Positions 5,635 to 12,300 of a stretch of DNA of 12,610 nt are shown here, piece by piece. The notes under the pieces were generated by a model. It worked only from the letters and a program-made list of their open reading frames with translations. It did not search any database and was not told where the DNA came from. The number at the start of each line of letters is the position of its first letter. Position 1 is the first letter of the stretch. Position numbers and translations under genes: made by a program. This DNA comes from Bacteriovoracaceae bacterium UBA1018 (GTDB taxonomy: Bacteria; Bdellovibrionota; UBA1018). The DNA lies in assembly GCA_002291495.1 (NCBI GenBank), contig DBAE01000254.1, positions 8,861 through 21,470 of the forward strand, given 5' to 3'.

Positions 5635-7389
5635 ATGAACCGAGGAAGTTTTCAAGGTTTTTTGTCTCGCACTCTCTGCGTAGCGGCAGGTGTTTACCTG
5701 CTTTACGTCATCACCGTAGCGCTTTTGTTGAATACTCCTTTGCTGAATCGATTGATGAGTCTGGATCCTAAGGGACTTTCTATTGAGTACAAACGTGGAT
5801 GGTCGATCCTTCCTGGACTGTTCCATGTCGATCAAGTCCGTATCTTAGGTCACGATCCAAATGTTGATTGGGAGATCGATCTCGATCAGGTCGTTTTTCG
5901 ATGCAGGTTCGGTGAGCTTTTCAAAAAGCGTTTTCATGTCACCCGAGTCTCGGCAGATAGGACTAGTTTTGTCTTAAAATCGGTTGATGCAGATCAGAGA
6001 CTACAGAGAAAATCCAAAGGTCCATCTAAAGCTGATCCCACCGCTTGGCGACTGGTTTTTGATGCTGTCGAATTACCTCAGTTAGCCCATGTGCAAATAG
6101 GAGAGGTCACTTTCAAAGGAAATGCGAAAGTGAGTGGACGATTTAATCTTTGGCCAAAAAATGAGGCAGAGATTTCCAATGCTGTTTTAGAGATCTCCGA
6201 TGGGCAATTAGACCTTCCGGAGATGGCATTAGCTCAAAAGGTTCGGGGACATATTCAAGTCCAGTTTGAAAAATTTAGCATTCCAAATGTCAGCGGGTCT
6301 CAAGTGTTGAGATATCTCAATGCCGACATGACTCTTCAGGCGAGAGTAAAAGGACTTCAGTTCATTAACTATTACTTACATAAAATGAAACCGGTTCGAC
6401 TGGGTCGAGCAGATGGGCAATTTAATTCTCGATTGACTGTTCGTCGAGGTGTCATTGTTCAAGGGAGTGAAGCAGAGATTAAAGCGGGCCAAATTTCATT
6501 TCATGTATTTGACCAAGCTTGGGTGCACGGCCAAGGAAATTTGCTTTGGCGTGTTTCTAATGACGCTGCGTCTATTTCTAAAGGCAATTTGCGTCTGAGA
6601 CTTTCGCAATTTAAGGCTGAGGGTTTGGATCGAGCAGTCCTCTTTCAGGGAAAAGACTTTGAGATTGATCTCGATTCAACTGATCTCGATCTCGTTAGTC
6701 CATTTGATAGACTAAACGCGAACGTGAGGTTCCGAAACGCTGTTATTCCAAATCTTAAGCATTGGAATCAAATCATTACTGGATTTCGCCCTTTAAGGCT
6801 TATGAAGTTTGAAGGCGGTGAGGGGACTTTTAGTATGAATGCTACAGCGCAAGCGGGTAAACCGACTAATAAAAGCAAATCATTAAAAAGCGGCCTTAAA
6901 GTGCACTTTAAAAACGCGAAGATTAAAACGAGTAGTCCGGATGCTGAGTCTGAGTATGAAATTTTGCCCGAAGTTTCCATTAATGCTGGGCGCCTCAACG
7001 TTCAATTCGACGAGACGGCTCGTCTCACAAGTTCTGTAACGCTGAAAGTACTCGAGCTGGGTCCTTGGCTTAGATTTGCTGAACGCTATCAAGATTTGCC
7101 TGGCATACTGATGAATACTCTTAGCCCCCATCCTCTAGTAGGTAGGGCTTTACTTACTTACGAAAATAAACGGCTCAAGCTAAATGACGTTAAGCTTGAG
7201 GCAGGCAGCACCCGAGCTCAAGGTAACGCGCGAGTGGTTAAAGGAGATACCTGGGCTAAGTTTTTCATTGATCACGGACTCTTATTTAAACTCGGCTTGA
7301 GTATTACTCCGCAAAAGGGTCTCGAAACGAAACTTTTTCCAGGGAAAGAATGGTCAAAACGTGACCCATATCTCGCCTCTGAGCCGTGA
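5635..7389 (+). CDS. AsmA-like, membrane-anchored envelope protein
   Basis: This is a 584-residue protein with one N-terminal membrane helix (about 13-32, CVAAGVYLLYVITVALLL). It is followed by a long region of alternating short beta-strand-like segments with AsmA/TamB character (GLSIEYKRGWSILPG, VRGHIQVQFEKFSI, GQFNSRLTVRRGVI, LNDVKLEAGSTRAQGNARV). Such proteins are typically anchored in the inner membrane and span the periplasm as lipid-handling or outer-membrane-biogenesis factors. The family assignment rests on overall architecture, as these sequences diverge strongly. I prefer ATG 5635 because AAAGAGGA lies just upstream and the helix follows at once; an upstream ATG at 5554 would add 27 polar, unconserved-looking residues. 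The putative sigma-54 promoter P2 lies 85 bases upstream. The radical SAM gene begins 21 bases after the stop, probably in the same transcript. Confidence 0.75.
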   Translation: MNRGSFQGFLSRTLCVAAGVYLLYVITVALLLNTPLLNRLMSLDPKGLSIEYKRGWSILPGLFHVDQVRILGHDPNVDWEIDLDQVVFRCRFGELFKKRFHVTRVSADRTSFVLKSVDADQRLQRKSKGPSKADPTAWRLVFDAVELPQLAHVQIGEVTFKGNAKVSGRFNLWPKNEAEISNAVLEISDGQLDLPEMALAQKVRGHIQVQFEKFSIPNVSGSQVLRYLNADMTLQARVKGLQFINYYLHKMKPVRLGRADGQFNSRLTVRRGVIVQGSEAEIKAGQISFHVFDQAWVHGQGNLLWRVSNDAASISKGNLRLRLSQFKAEGLDRAVLFQGKDFEIDLDSTDLDLVSPFDRLNANVRFRNAVIPNLKHWNQIITGFRPLRLMKFEGGEGTFSMNATAQAGKPTNKSKSLKSGLKVHFKNAKIKTSSPDAESEYEILPEVSINAGRLNVQFDETARLTSSVTLKVLELGPWLRFAERYQDLPGILMNTLSPHPLVGRALLTYENKRLKLNDVKLEAGSTRAQGNARVVKGDTWAKFFIDHGLLFKLGLSITPQKGLETKLFPGKEWSKRDPYLASEP

Positions 7390-7410
7390 ACGTGCTAAGC
7401 TCATCGAGAG

Positions 7411-8346
7411 ATGACGAAGCGCTTTGATCGAATCAATATTGAAATCACCAATGTCTGCAATTTACAGTGCAGTTTTTGTCCAGAGGTAGTCCGTGAAAAG
7501 AAGATCATGGGGATTGCTCTATTTAGAAAGATCATTGCTGAAGTAGCACCTCTTACGCGCGAAGTGTGTTTTCATCTGATGGGGGAGCCTCTCGGGCACT
7601 CTAAACTAGGAGATTTCTTAGACATCTGCGCCGAATATCAAGTTCCAGTCAATCTGACTTCAAACGGGATATTGCTGAACGCCGCACGAAAAGAACTCGT
7701 TTTGAAACCGGTCGTTCGTCAGATCAATTTTTCGCTCCATAGCTTTGAATCTAATTTTGGCGATCGAGACATGGGCCCCTATTTAGAAAAGATCTTTAGT
7801 TTCACGGAAGAAGCATTTGTTCGTAGGCCAGATCTCTATATCAATTATCGACTTTGGAATTTGATGGATCCTGTTTCTCAAACAGCTAAGAATTTGGAAA
7901 TTTTTTCTCAAATTGAAAAGCGGTTTAAGGTTGATCTCCGAGAAAAGCTTCAAGGGGAGACGGATGTGAGACAAAGAAAGAGCAAAAGGGTCATTAACCG
8001 ACTCTACCTCCACTTTGACAGTCGATTTGAATGGCCTCATCCTTCACATAGCATTCGAAGTGAGATTGGATATTGTCATGGTTTGAGTGGTCACTTTGGG
8101 ATTCATGCCGATGGAACGGTAGTCCCTTGCTGTTTGGACAAAGAAGCTGTGATTGATCTCGGTAATTGTGGAGATCGAAGTGTTTCTGAAATCCTCACCA
8201 GCCCGAGAGCCGTGGCAATGGCAGAAGGTTTTAAGAAGAATCAGCTGGTTGAAGATCTTTGTCGAAAATGTAGTTATATTTCTCGGTTTGATTCTAGATC
8301 TCGCAAAGCCGCTGGAAGTCCTGATCAGGTTTCGACTTCACTCTAA
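7411..8346 (+). CDS. Radical SAM protein with SPASM-type C-terminal cluster domain
   Basis: This 311-residue protein has the radical SAM motif CNLQCSFC (C16, C20, C23), whose three cysteines bind a [4Fe-4S] cluster that cleaves S-adenosylmethionine. MGEP (57-60) takes the place of the usual GGEP SAM-binding strand. The C-terminal part has further cysteines: C222, the CC pair 240-241 in HADGTVVPCCLD, C253, C284 and C287 in LCRKC. This matches SPASM/twitch auxiliary-cluster domains found in peptide- and carbohydrate-modifying enzymes. No substrate can be assigned and no precursor peptide is visible nearby. ATG 7411 is the first usable start after an in-frame stop at 7396. It has only a weak GAGAG abutting it, so translation may depend on the AsmA-like gene ending 21 bases upstream. 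Its last 53 bases overlap the 3' end of the convergent pseudouridine synthase gene. Confidence 0.9.
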   Translation: MTKRFDRINIEITNVCNLQCSFCPEVVREKKIMGIALFRKIIAEVAPLTREVCFHLMGEPLGHSKLGDFLDICAEYQVPVNLTSNGILLNAARKELVLKPVVRQINFSLHSFESNFGDRDMGPYLEKIFSFTEEAFVRRPDLYINYRLWNLMDPVSQTAKNLEIFSQIEKRFKVDLREKLQGETDVRQRKSKRVINRLYLHFDSRFEWPHPSHSIRSEIGYCHGLSGHFGIHADGTVVPCCLDKEAVIDLGNCGDRSVSEILTSPRAVAMAEGFKKNQLVEDLCRKCSYISRFDSRSRKAAGSPDQVSTSL

Positions 8347-8956
8347 TTTGTTTTCTTGTTTTTGGATGTGGAAAGACGATTTCAACTGCGCTCAAAAGTG
8401 GACGGTCAACTTTATAACGATGGTAGACGATCGAATTACATTCTGAATTGCCGTATTTCTCATCTCCTAATAATGGATGCCCAATGGTTTTCAGGTGTCG
8501 CCTGATTTGATGAAATCTCCCGGTCTTTGGGTCAACTTCCAGCAATGAGTATTCGAGATTTTCATCGACTTTGAAGTGTTTGACCGTCTTGTATCGTGTC
8601 AGAGCAGGTTCTTCTTTTCCTTCACGAGACTTCAGGGCTGAGTTAATGCTTCCCGACTGAGGAGGCTTCCCAATCACTAAAGCACGATAGGTTTTATGAA
8701 CACTTCGTCGAAAGAATGATTGCTTCAGGACATTTCCCCAGCGAGAGTCCAGCGCAAATATCAGTACTCCACAAGTTCCCTTGTCGAGACGATGAACGGG
8801 AAACAGTTTTCCATTGTAGCGAGTTTTAAGGAGAGATTGAGCATCTTGCCCTTTTTCGCTACCAGCCTCTGGATAGACTGTTAGTCCACTGGGCTTGTGT
8901 ACGACGATCAGCTCGCTGTCTTCGTAAAGAATCGGGATCTTGATCTTTGATTTCAA
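8294..8956 (-). CDS. RluA-family (TruC-like) RNA pseudouridine synthase
   Basis: This 220-residue enzyme isomerises uridine to pseudouridine in tRNA or rRNA. The family hallmark HRLDKGTCGV (55-64) carries the catalytic Asp at D58. The N-terminal strand ILYEDSELIVVHKPSG and TGRFHQIRRHL with HPLLGDEKYG are also typical. There is no N-terminal S4 domain. The short size and the RRHLKTIGHPLLGD variant are closest to TruC, which acts on tRNA U65, but the target cannot be fixed from sequence. Translation begins at TTG 8956, not ATG: a strong TAAGGA lies six bases upstream and no Met precedes the conserved domain. The TTG overlaps the TGA of the upstream oxygenase gene as TTGA, so the two are coupled. 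The TAG stop lies inside the convergent radical SAM gene. Confidence 0.92.
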   Translation of the reverse strand: MKSKIKIPILYEDSELIVVHKPSGLTVYPEAGSEKGQDAQSLLKTRYNGKLFPVHRLDKGTCGVLIFALDSRWGNVLKQSFFRRSVHKTYRALVIGKPPQSGSINSALKSREGKEEPALTRYKTVKHFKVDENLEYSLLEVDPKTGRFHQIRRHLKTIGHPLLGDEKYGNSECNSIVYHRYKVDRPLLSAVEIVFPHPKTRKQIRVKSKPDQDFQRLCEI

Positions 8957-9804
8957 TTCTTTTCCTTAGGAAGAAGTCCTATTGCGCGTAAGCGTTCTTC
9001 TAAGTAACTGCCGGCGGTATACTTTTCTGATAGTTGCACGGTTTTGAAAGGGTGCAGAAATAGCGGCATAGAATAGCGTGAGTTTTTCAATTTTTCTGCT
9101 GAAGGGTTGACTACTTGGTGAGTAGTCGACGGATAGTATCCTCGACTTGCTTCAGTGAGCATATCTCCGGAATTCACGACAATGGTGCCAGGATCACAAG
9201 ATACGTCATGCCATCTGCCGGCAGTGTCTTTTACCTGAAGGCCTGGTTCAGTGGCCGCAGGAAGCAATGTGATTAAATTAATGTCTTCATGGGCTGCAGC
9301 TCGAACGGCACCGGCCTCTTCAGCCCCAGTGAGTGGTGGGTAATGAATGGGGCGTAAGAGTGTATCGGTACTCTTCTCGATCATTTCATAAAGAGGAAGT
9401 GAAAAGTTCTTTCTCACTTCTGCGGGAGTATTGCTGTCGATCCATCGAAGGAGAGTTGAGCCCATAGAGAGTAGTTCTTTGTAGAGCTTTGGTGTGTTGA
9501 CATTTGCTTGGCTAGGAAGTTCGCTCCATGGGTAAAAATGAAAGAACTCCTTTAGATCTTTCTTGCTCGAGTCTTTGGCATTTTCGGTACGAAATGGAAA
9601 ATAGCCAGCCTGTTTTTTTGGATCAAATGTGTATTTATATTTCTCTTCAGACTTAAAAAAGGTTTCCCACTCTTTAAAACTGTCATGGATAAGATTTGTT
9701 GAAATTGGATGATTGCTAACGACGGCAAATCCAGTTTCTCGCAATGATGCTACAAATTTTTGAGGGGCGTTTGGATCATTGTATTGAATTGTCTGAACCT
9801 TCAT
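8953..9804 (-). CDS. Isopenicillin N synthase-like 2-oxoglutarate/Fe(II) oxygenase
   Basis: This 283-residue protein has a double-stranded beta-helix oxygenase fold signature. The iron-binding triad is H172 and D174 in AAAHEDINLITLL, and H229 in STTHQVVNP. R243 and S245 in the RYS motif would bind the 2-oxoglutarate carboxylate. The N-terminal part (QKFVASLRETGFAVVSNH, 15-32) is the DIOX_N-type segment of isopenicillin N synthase-like oxygenases. GDMLTEASRGYYPSTTHQV is a typical family stretch. The substrate is unknown; bacterial relatives act on many small molecules. I prefer ATG 9804 because AGGG lies eight bases upstream and the conserved domain follows; a reading to 9876 would run into the divergent hemH start. 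It is first in an operon with the pseudouridine synthase. Confidence 0.9.
   Translation of the reverse strand: MKVQTIQYNDPNAPQKFVASLRETGFAVVSNHPISTNLIHDSFKEWETFFKSEEKYKYTFDPKKQAGYFPFRTENAKDSSKKDLKEFFHFYPWSELPSQANVNTPKLYKELLSMGSTLLRWIDSNTPAEVRKNFSLPLYEMIEKSTDTLLRPIHYPPLTGAEEAGAVRAAAHEDINLITLLPAATEPGLQVKDTAGRWHDVSCDPGTIVVNSGDMLTEASRGYYPSTTHQVVNPSAEKLKNSRYSMPLFLHPFKTVQLSEKYTAGSYLEERLRAIGLLPKEKN
8963..8968 (-). promoter_or_regulatory. Shine-Dalgarno site fixing the TTG start of the pseudouridine synthase
   Basis: On the minus strand TAAGGA lies six bases before TTG 8956, inside the last codons of the oxygenase gene. This good ribosome binding site at standard spacing is the main reason for accepting the unusual TTG start. 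Confidence 0.75.
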
Positions 9805-9831
9805 AATTACTACCCTGTATTGCTTTGCATT

Positions 9832-9860
9832 ATTAAAGTCAATGCTGATAGAGTGCGCAA
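9832..9860 (-). promoter_or_regulatory. Candidate sigma-70-type promoter of the oxygenase/pseudouridine synthase operon
   Basis: On the minus strand TTGCGC (9855-9860) is followed after 17 bases by TTTAAT (9832-9837, five of six -10 consensus bases). Transcription would start near 9825, about 20 bases before the ATG at 9804 and just before its AGGG ribosome binding site. The -35 element is weak. The site overlaps the start region of the divergent hemH gene. Confidence 0.4.
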
Positions 9861-9862
9861 AT

Positions 9863-10906
9863 ATGGCCCATAGCACTATGACAACTCCTCAAAAACACGG
9901 AGTTCTTCTACTCAATTTAGGTACTCCTGATTCGACTGATCCTAAAGATGTAGGACGCTATCTTAAACAGTTTCTCATGGACCCATTGGTCGTTGATATA
10001 CCGGCAGTCTTTCGGTGGATTTTGGTCAACTGGATGATCGTACCCAGACGCTCGCACCTATCGGCTGAAGCCTATGCAAAGATATGGGGAGAAAAGGGGT
10101 CACCCCTCCTTGTGCATACCCAAGATCTAACTCGGAAGGTTCAGGCGGAATTGGGCGCAGACTTTCAAGTCGAGTTTGGGATGCGGTACGGAAACCCATC
10201 CATTTCCTCAGCCATTCAGAAGTTTGATCCTAAGAACCTCAAATCGTTCCAAGTGCTGCCTTTGTTTCCTCAATATTCAGAAGCGGCCACAGAGTCAGCG
10301 TTGAAAGAGATGCGTATGGGTACAGCAAGCTGGACTCATACGCCGGCAGAAATTCGCGATTTTTTTGCTGAGCCTATGTTTATTGAGCCGCTGAGTCAGA
10401 AATTGAAGGAACATCTCAGTCAAAAAAAATACGATTTCTTGCTTTTCAGCTATCATGGCTTGCCAGAGCGACATTTGAAAAAACTAGACGCAACAGGGTC
10501 CTATTGTCTGAATCAGAAAGACTGCTGTAGTCAGATCAGTTCCTCCAATCAGTCCTGTTATCGGGCGCAGTGTTATGCCACCACACGTGCGGTAGCTGCT
10601 CGGCTAGGGTTAAAAAAAGATTTTTACGAAACCACTTTTCAATCTCGTTTAGGTAGAACTCCATGGATTCAGCCCTTTACGGACCAGTTTTATCGAGATT
10701 TGCCAAGCCGCGGAATTAAGAACATCGCAGTGATTTGCCCTTCGTTTGTTTCTGATTGTTTGGAAACGTTAGAAGAAGTAGCAATGCGAGGACGAGATGA
10801 GTTTATCCAAAACGGCGGAGAATCACTGGATCTAATTCCTTGCCTTAATTCGGATTTAAACTGGGCACAGTCTTTGGCTGCTCGGTTCCGCTCAAATTTG
10901 GCTTAA
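9863..10906 (+). CDS. hemH: Ferrochelatase (haem synthesis), probable [2Fe-2S] type
   Basis: This 347-residue enzyme inserts ferrous iron into protoporphyrin IX, the last step of the protoporphyrin-dependent haem pathway. Clear family motifs are GVLLLNLGTPDS at the N-terminus, VLPLFPQYSEAAT, the catalytic His in FSYHGLPERH (H198) and the active-site Glu in SFVSDCLETLEE (E301). Five cysteines cluster between codons 10505 and 10573 (C215, C221, C222, C232, C237, spaced C-x5-CC-x9-C-x4-C). An internal four-cysteine segment binding [2Fe-2S] is known from Myxococcus-type ferrochelatases; I infer the same here. Start choice is uncertain: ATGs at 9842, 9863 and 9878 are in frame and none has a strong ribosome binding site. 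GAG nine bases before 9863 is slightly favoured. The gene is divergent from the oxygenase. No terminator is evident downstream. Confidence 0.95.
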   Translation: MAHSTMTTPQKHGVLLLNLGTPDSTDPKDVGRYLKQFLMDPLVVDIPAVFRWILVNWMIVPRRSHLSAEAYAKIWGEKGSPLLVHTQDLTRKVQAELGADFQVEFGMRYGNPSISSAIQKFDPKNLKSFQVLPLFPQYSEAATESALKEMRMGTASWTHTPAEIRDFFAEPMFIEPLSQKLKEHLSQKKYDFLLFSYHGLPERHLKKLDATGSYCLNQKDCCSQISSSNQSCYRAQCYATTRAVAARLGLKKDFYETTFQSRLGRTPWIQPFTDQFYRDLPSRGIKNIAVICPSFVSDCLETLEEVAMRGRDEFIQNGGESLDLIPCLNSDLNWAQSLAARFRSNLA

Positions 10907-11021
10907 TTTAATCAAATCTTGACGTGAAGTTTTCGTAATAATTGGATTTTATTGAAAAAAGTGATGTTTTCAAAATGCATGACTTGGCTAAATTTTAAAA
11001 TGATGGAATATTAATACGCAC

Positions 11022-12236
11022 ATGCAAAGCGAGAGATCAAATAACGCGAGGAAGAATTTGGCGGGCATCTTTACGATGCAGAGTATGTTTGCGAAGTGGA
11101 TCGGTGATCAACCTGATCCTCAGCAAGGAGGTTCAATTGACTCACGCATCATTGCTGGCATTCGTAATCTAAAAAAGCCTGATGATAAAAGCCTCTTTAG
11201 TGATCTAGTTGCACTTTTTGTCTCCACGGCAGAAAGCCGAATTGGAGCTTTGAAAGAAGGCATCGCACAAAAGGATGCCAAGGGAATCGCAATTCAGGCG
11301 CATACTCTTCGCTCTGGAAGCGCAAATCTAGGCGCGCATCACATGGCAACCATCGCTGGAGAAATTGAAGAACTATCTCTCCAAAGCCAGTTAGAGCGAT
11401 GCCCTGAACTTTGTGATCGTTTGAGTGCAGAATTTTTAAAAGTAAAAGAAGCTCTGCGAATTGAAGTTTTAAAACATGAGGCTGAAGAGGCTTCTTCAGT
11501 TTCAGTTCATTCAAACGAAGTAAGAGAGTTAGAGCCAAAAAAGAAAATTTTGCTTGTTGAAGATTCAGCAGTGGATCAGACGATCGTGTCGAGTGTTCTC
11601 CAAAAAGATTACACTGTGACTGTTGCTGCTACAGCAGCTGATGCTGTCTATCATTCTGAAAAGTCATCCTTCGATATGATTTTACTCGATGTCATGCTTC
11701 CAGATATGGATGGCTTTACCTTGTGTACGCATCTTCGACGGTTGGAAAAAACTCGAGATATCCCGATTATCTTTCTCACTGCAAAAACTGCATTAGGAGA
11801 TAAGGTCAACGGACTGTCTATCGGTGCAGATGATTACATCGTTAAACCATTCGAACCTCTCGAATTGTTGGCACGTATTCAAGCCAAGTTTACTCGCCTT
11901 GAGGCTCTTCGAAGTAAGACAGATCTACTGTTAATAGCGAAGGGTAACCTTAAGGTTGATCTCTCGAGTCAACGTGCTTACTTAATTCAGGATAAGAAGG
12001 AGATGGAGCTCGATTTGACTCCGGTCGAGTTTAAGCTTCTATCCTACTTTCTTCAAAATGAAGGTGCCGCACTCACTCGCGATCAATTGCTTGAAGCAGT
12101 CTGGGGTAAGGGCGTAAACGTGCTTCATCGAACTATTGATAAGCACGTCTGTTCACTCCGTAAGAAGCTCAGCGTTGAAGCGAACCGTATTTCGACCGTT
12201 TCAGGAATGGGCTATCGCTTTTCGTCAACATACTGA
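11022..12236 (+). CDS. HPt-REC-winged-helix (OmpR/PhoB-type) response regulator
   Basis: This 404-residue regulator has an unusual N-terminal phosphotransfer domain. The HPt region (about 40-150) carries H94 in QAHTLRSGSANLGA, the typical HPt signature. A linker rich in Glu and Ser (152-172) follows. The receiver (about 174-295) has E180 and D181, phospho-acceptor D223 in MILLDVMLPDMDGF, T253 and K275. The C-terminal OmpR-type DNA-binding domain (about 305-404) shows LDLTPVEFKLLSYFLQNEG, LLEAVWG, RTIDKHVCSLRKKL and the ending GMGYRF. The linked HPt and receiver suggest it accepts phosphate from a distant hybrid kinase, or relays it within one chain. No kinase is adjacent. ATG 11022 lacks a clear ribosome binding site, and ATGs at 11076 and 11085 are alternatives that keep the HPt domain. 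The 115-bp AT-rich gap upstream holds a possible -10 (TAAAAT, 10996-11001) but no matching -35. Confidence 0.93.
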   Translation: MQSERSNNARKNLAGIFTMQSMFAKWIGDQPDPQQGGSIDSRIIAGIRNLKKPDDKSLFSDLVALFVSTAESRIGALKEGIAQKDAKGIAIQAHTLRSGSANLGAHHMATIAGEIEELSLQSQLERCPELCDRLSAEFLKVKEALRIEVLKHEAEEASSVSVHSNEVRELEPKKKILLVEDSAVDQTIVSSVLQKDYTVTVAATAADAVYHSEKSSFDMILLDVMLPDMDGFTLCTHLRRLEKTRDIPIIFLTAKTALGDKVNGLSIGADDYIVKPFEPLELLARIQAKFTRLEALRSKTDLLLIAKGNLKVDLSSQRAYLIQDKKEMELDLTPVEFKLLSYFLQNEGAALTRDQLLEAVWGKGVNVLHRTIDKHVCSLRKKLSVEANRISTVSGMGYRFSSTY

Positions 12237-12243
12237 CGTTTTT
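12223..12243 (+). terminator. Weak candidate terminator overlapping the regulator stop codon
   Basis: CGTCA (12223-12227) pairs with TGACG (12234-12238) around a six-base loop and is followed directly by TTTTT (12239-12243). The stem is only five base pairs and includes the TGA stop codon, so termination would be partial at best. The downstream pilT-like gene may still be co-transcribed. Confidence 0.3.
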
Positions 12244-12300
12244 AAACTGTTTAAGTCCTTATGAATTTACACCGATGTCTTTGATGAGGACCTCGGTCAT

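Noticed and set aside
9805..9876. N-terminal extension of the oxygenase to 9876
   Set aside because: It would overlap the divergent hemH start and the candidate promoter. ATG 9804 has an AGGG ribosome binding site and directly precedes the conserved domain.
10952..10973. Inverted repeat TTGAAAA / TTTTCAA between hemH and the HPt regulator as a terminator
   Set aside because: The arms have one G-C pair each and no following T tract, so the hairpin would be too weak. It is better seen as AT-rich spacer.
11003..11018. Possible sigma-54 site TGGAATATTAATACGC before the HPt regulator
   Set aside because: GG and GC are separated by 11 bases instead of 10, and the -12 part reads ACGC instead of TTGC, so it fails the required geometry.
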